A stretch of DNA of 64,000 nt from Allium sativum. Lineage: Eukaryota; Streptophyta; Magnoliopsida; Asparagales; Amaryllidaceae. The stretch spans positions 358,357,863 through 358,421,862 of the forward strand of contig CM060915.1 in assembly GCA_030737875.1 (NCBI GenBank), written 5' to 3'. A program made the translations under genes and the position numbers. Each line of letters opens with the position of its first letter. Positions within the stretch are counted from its first letter, which is position 1. Positions 60,171-64,000 of the stretch are shown here, piece after piece. The notes beneath the pieces were generated by a model. That model was not told where the DNA came from, did not search any database, and saw only the letters and a list, made by a program, of their open reading frames with translations.

Positions 60171-62129
60171 ATGGCGCCCGGACCTGTAGATGATAGCGTC
60201 TTATATTTACATGCACAACATCGTTCAAATAAACCGGAGTTGATGGCGGTAACCAAAACTCACTATTCAATACTAGTTAGAATATACAGCTCGAGAATAT
60301 TTGTGCGTGTTAACTAATCAAAAATTCACTTTTGTTATTGTGTGCCATCTCAAAACTGCAGTTGAAACCATCGAGCACTCATCGTCCTTACAGTTGGTCA
60401 CTTCAAAACACGCCGGTGTGTTAGAGCTACTTGATCGAGTGGGTTTTCTCTTGATACATCGCCTTAGATCCATACAAATTGACCGCCATCATATAACAGC
60501 TTTAGTAGATCGATGGAGACCGGTGACATCGTCATTTCACCTTAGATGCGGTGAAATGACGATCACATTGGCGGACGTGGCGATTTTGCTTGGCTTACCC
60601 ATCGATGGTCGTCCATTCACCACTCCTGAATTCGATGATTATGCGGAAATGTGGGAGAGTTTGCTAGGACTATCTCCTCCAAGAGTCGAGTGGCACGGGC
60701 CCGAGATGATTAATATGTCGTGGTTTAGGCAGCAATTAGCCGAAGACATTCCTGAAGATGCTTCTCAAGAACAAATGGAGCAGCATGCGCGGGCCATTAT
60801 CCTTCACATTATCACTTCCCGTTTGGTTTGCGACCATTCGAAATGTCGTGTTTGGCTTAGATGGTTACATTACTTGGAGGACTTTGATTTATACCATGAG
60901 TATGCTTGGGGTAGCGCCGTTCTTGGCTTCACAGGGTTGGCTTTGGGGCGGCTCGATTCAATTGGAGGTTGCCTTACATTAGTGCAGGTATTTATTTTTT
61001 TAGTGTTCTTTACTCATTGTGTCCTATGTTTTATAATACTTTTACTTGTCTACAAACGTGGTCTTGGTCGTATCTCCCCGTTGGGAGAGTAACTATGAAG
61101 AAAGCGCAAATTGATGTTTCATTGCATTTTGCTTCGAGGTAATATTACTAAAAGTACATATTGAACATAGAGTTTATTAAAATTCCAGTAGAAAGTCTGT
61201 AATTTAATGTTTTCATTAGGTGGGTTGGGCCGAAGAGCTCGTTGTTCACGCCTATACACATCGTTTCGTTCTATTGTAACGAGTTAGACGTACTCGATTA
61301 CGACGTTGTTTCATGGACCCCATACATCGAGGCACTTCCTAATTTACCGGCATTGTGCATTGCTTCAGTCCAGCTTTGGTAAGCACTCGTTCCGCTCATT
61401 TGCTTTAACGACGTCGCGTATCACCTACCGGAAAGAGTGATGAGACAGTTTGGTCTTCTACAACATATTCCCGAGAAACCACCACACTACTTGATTGATG
61501 CCCGGGACAACGCGGCTTATCAAGCGGCAGTCAATACATGGAACAATCGCTTCGAATTTGTCCAAGAGCAAAGTGCGGCATCGATATCCGATTTGGCGTA
61601 CTACACATGGTATTGGAACATCACGCGGCGGTATATTATTCTTTCCATAGATCCACCTTTAGATGTTCCGTAAGGCGATGAACCTTACATCTCAAGAGCG
61701 CCGCTTGAGCGTGGTCTTTGTATGTACATTTTTTTGCACATGGAATTTTAACACAAATGATATTTTAAAATACGAGCTTACATATGTGTATTGCAGACCG
61801 ATGCAATTTACCATACAGCCGCGTTGGTTGAGGACTTATCGGCGGGGGTGCCGGAGCCGTCAAAGGTTAAGTGCATGAGCATTACCCGCATTCTTCAGTC
61901 GGTTTTGAGGAAGAACAGGCTTGCACGACCACCACCGTCTCCAGTTGTTCCTGTTCGTAAGTCCTCAAGAAAAGACAAGGGGAAAAAGAAAAGCGGCATC
62001 TTCTCAGCCGGCCCAAATTGAATTCGTGCCCGGTCCGTCGTAGCCAGACACGTCGCGGGGGCAACTCAACGGACTCCCAGGAGAAAAGAAAAAGTTGTGG
62101 CGGCTGGTCCAAAAAGAAATAAACGTTAG
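60171..62129 (+). pseudogene. Plant-mobile-domain (MAIN-like) protein, disrupted
   Basis: PMD/aminotransferase-like proteins (relatives of Arabidopsis MAIN and MAIL1) are nuclear and linked to silencing and genome stability; the transposon-borne copies have no settled role. ATG 60171 gives MAPGPVDDSVLYLHAQHRS, the usual start, then a frameshift before about 60276. The main domain follows (60380-60987): LLDRVGFLLIHRL, ITALVDRWRP, FHLRCGEMTITLADVAILLGLPIDGRP. Later pieces are 61059-61138, 61220-61713 (FTPIHIVSFYCNELDVLDYD; LICFNDVAYHLPERVMRQFG) and 61797-62129 (TDAIYHTAALVEDLSAGVPEPSK and a Lys/Arg-rich tail ending AGPKRNKR). Splice sites at 60987, 61138/61220 and 61713/61797 look good. Breaks: TAA after VQLW (61380), a frame change near 61670, and another near 62020. 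It is probably non-functional. Confidence 0.88.
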
Positions 62130-62479
62130 ATGTTGAAGTTGGATTTGTTTTAAGTTGGCATTTAGACTTGTTTTATTTTTATTTGCGTGAACTGGAATTA
62201 GTAGTGATAGTAGTATTGAAAATGTGCTTATGTTAAGTTGATGGTCGATGTGGACGAGTTGTTGGAACGATTGCTTTGATGTACTTTTGGAAATGTAGTA
62301 GTAGTAGTGAAAATGTAATTTTGAAAGTAGTAGTGGAAATGTCCTATGTTGGCATTCTATCTTATTTTGATTAGATTGTTTAATTTGTATGTTTATAGTT
62401 TGAAACGTTGCGGATCAATTGTTATTGAAGTTGCATTGTAATTGCATTTTTTAATAGTGAAGCTTTGCATTTGAAGTAG

Positions 62480-62890
62480 TGAAGTTTTGCAAAACTTGGT
62501 CCCTGGGGCGCGATAATTGATTGCGCCCAAGAGAGCAAGTTCTCTGGTTACCTTGGGCGCAAACAATTATTGCGCCGCAGGGACCAGTTTTGCAAAAATT
62601 TGTGCCTTGGGCGCAATTATTGTTTGCGCCCCAGGAACCAAGTTCTCTGGTTCCATTGGGCGCAAACAAAGAATGTGCCCAACGGTTAAGTTTTGGAGAA
62701 ATTGGTACCCGGGGCGCAATAATGGATTGCGCCCCGGGTACCAAGTTCTCTGGTTCCATTGGGCGCAAACAAAGAATGCGCCCAATGGTTAAGTTTTGGA
62801 GAAATTGGTCCCCGGAGCGCAATAATGGATTGCGCTCCAGGAACCAAGTTCTCTGGTTCCATTGGGAGAAACCATGAATTGCGCCCATGT
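62480..62890 (+). repeat. 103-bp hairpin-forming tandem array at the MULE 3' side
   Basis: Roughly four diverging copies lie head to tail, the last ones with a period of 103 bp (TTAAGTTTTGGAGAAATTGG at 62686 and 62789). Each unit has two palindromes, GGCGCAATAATGGATTGCGCC and GGGCGCAAACAAAGAATGCGCCC (shown here as motif forms), and AACCAAGTTCTCTGGTTCC. Related 'AATCAAGGATTGCGCC' text is inside both TIRs, so the array appears to derive from the terminal repeat. Confidence 0.85.
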
Positions 62891-63118
62891 AATGTAGTTA
62901 TTTTCAACAATTATATTATAGGCGCAATCAATGATCGTGCCATTGTCCACGTCGGCAGGCGCAGTCCTTGATTGCGCCAGCACAAAACTCCTCTTCTAGC
63001 CAACTCAGCCCTGAATTGGCCAAAAGGAGGCTAAATCTGCAAAATTTCAAAAAAAATGGGCTATTCCTAGAATAAAAAGAAAAAAGGAGGCCAAAATAGA
63101 AAAATGCTCTTTTTATTC

Positions 63119-64000
63119 TTATTAATCATCACCATGGAGCTTAGAGACAAAAAATAGGGGGAAATAAGCTTATTCTTGAATAAAAAGGTGATTTTAACGG
63201 CTGATGTTGGATTTTTGTGCTATTGCATTATTTGGTAGTGTTAATTTTCTTTTGTTAATTTTCATGAAAGACATGAATGCAGATTATTGCAACATTTTGT
63301 TATTTACATTTAATCAACAAATGGATTTTTCCTTTTACGTCCTAACAAATTTATTGAAATTTTCAAATCATTTTTTTCAACAAACTAAATTTCCACTCAT
63401 ATTTACTTGATAAATTGTATAGTGGATATACAATTAGTCACTATATCTTATACTAAGCACAACCTGAACCTGTGCCACCGACACGTGATACGTACTATAT
63501 ATATACATAACACAATGTTTGCGGCAAACCAGTCCACGGGCGAAGCATGTACTTTGATCACGTGCGAAGCATGTGCCTTGATCACGCGCGAAGCGCATGC
63601 CGTTACGCTCATTAAGGATATAATTGCTATAAAGTGCAAATGAAATCATAAATAATTCAAGTTGAATATGAAGTAAAATACTATTAGCTAATCCAATCAA
63701 ATTTTTGTAAGAGTTTTTTTATTAAAAAGAAATTAACAAAAATTGTTAGGAAAGAATTTTTAATTTGCTTTAGGTTGGGATTAGAATTTATTTTATTCTT
63801 AACATGCATAGAGAACTGAAAAAGAAAAAAAGGACAATACTGTATGAAAATGAAAGTGAAAGAATTAGAAAATGAAAAATGCACATAGTAGTTATTTCTT
63901 TTAAATTGTCTTATCAGACTATTTTTCATAACAATAATAAAATTTAAAACAATATTAAGAATGCAATCGCTATAAAGTATAAATTAAATTATAAACAATT
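63119..64000. other. AT-rich flank with short repeats
   Basis: No gene was found. GCGAAGCATGTACTTTGATC lies in a 24-bp unit repeated about 2.5 times at 63540-63601. A diverged 40-bp direct repeat (GCTATAAAGT.(C/T)AAAT) occurs at about 63622 and 63969, at the window edge. Confidence 0.6.

Larger units (their letters stand above)
59041..63109 (+). mobile_element. Mutator-superfamily element carrying a PMD gene
   Basis: TTTTTATTC at 59032-59040 and 63110-63118 is a perfect 9-bp target duplication. Both ends start GAGCATTTTTCTATTTTGG and remain alike as inverted repeats for about 150 bp (including TTTAGCCTCCTTTTGGCCAA and AATCAAGGA.TGCGCC). Long TIRs with a 9-bp duplication define Mutator-like elements. 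In its 4069 bp I find no MURA/MULE transposase, only a plant-mobile-domain gene and a hairpin-rich tandem array, so it would depend on a transposase elsewhere. PMD genes are known to travel with plant transposons. Confidence 0.9.

Noticed and set aside
62451..62983. Multiple overlapping open frames on both strands at 62.5-63.0 kb
   Set aside because: All are produced by the palindromic 103-bp array; none has protein homology.

Overview
This window is nuclear DNA of a flowering plant, most likely a eudicot; I cannot name the species. The evidence is a spliced cytosolic ribosomal protein gene with GT-AG introns and plant-type promoter boxes (telo-box, site II), AT-rich intergenic DNA, and plant lineages of Ty3/gypsy, LINE, hAT, Mutator, CACTA and Helitron elements. 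I found no bacterial genes, no operons and no CRISPR array.

Only one gene looks intact: RPL5 (60S ribosomal protein L5/uL18, + strand, 6745-10799). It has seven coding exons and the first exon codes only for the initiator Met. The 915 nt of joined exons translate to 304 aa without a stop. Almost everything else is mobile DNA or broken gene copies.

Layout. 1-2077: part of a reverse-oriented Ty3/gypsy LTR of the same family as the complete element at 36-47 kb. 2078-5943: AT-rich remnant of a very large LTR. 6021-6411: MITE-like element just upstream of RPL5. 6609-10799: RPL5 promoter and gene. 11577-12228: decayed, apparently intronless copy of a formiminotransferase-cyclodeaminase-like gene. 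12490-25757: a + strand LINE (LINE-1 here) split by a 6864-bp insertion at 13869-20732 that looks like a giant solo LTR with a 5-bp target duplication. 26315-26744: hAT MITE with a perfect 8-bp duplication. 27242-28112: solo LTR. 31641: a Helitron 3' end.

33171-50392 is a nest. A - strand LINE (LINE-2) was hit by a 995-bp LTR (33471-34465, perfect 5-bp duplication) and by a full-length chromodomain Ty3/gypsy element (35944-47045; LTRs, primer site, gag-pol with three stops and a frameshift, polypurine tract).

51.2-55.5 kb is a patchwork: a CACTA end, then pieces of an NPF peptide transporter, a polygalacturonase and an unidentified exon, all on the - strand, followed by inverted repeats and a second Helitron 3' end. 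56621-57748 is a TIR element with a 6-bp flanking repeat. 59041-63109 is a Mutator-type element with long TIRs and a perfect 9-bp duplication. It carries a plant-mobile-domain (PMD) gene, now broken, and a 103-bp hairpin-forming tandem array, but no recognisable transposase.

Most promising for a second look: the PMD-carrying Mutator element with its hairpin array, the three-source exon patchwork near two Helitron ends, and the giant solo LTR with internal dimeric repeats.
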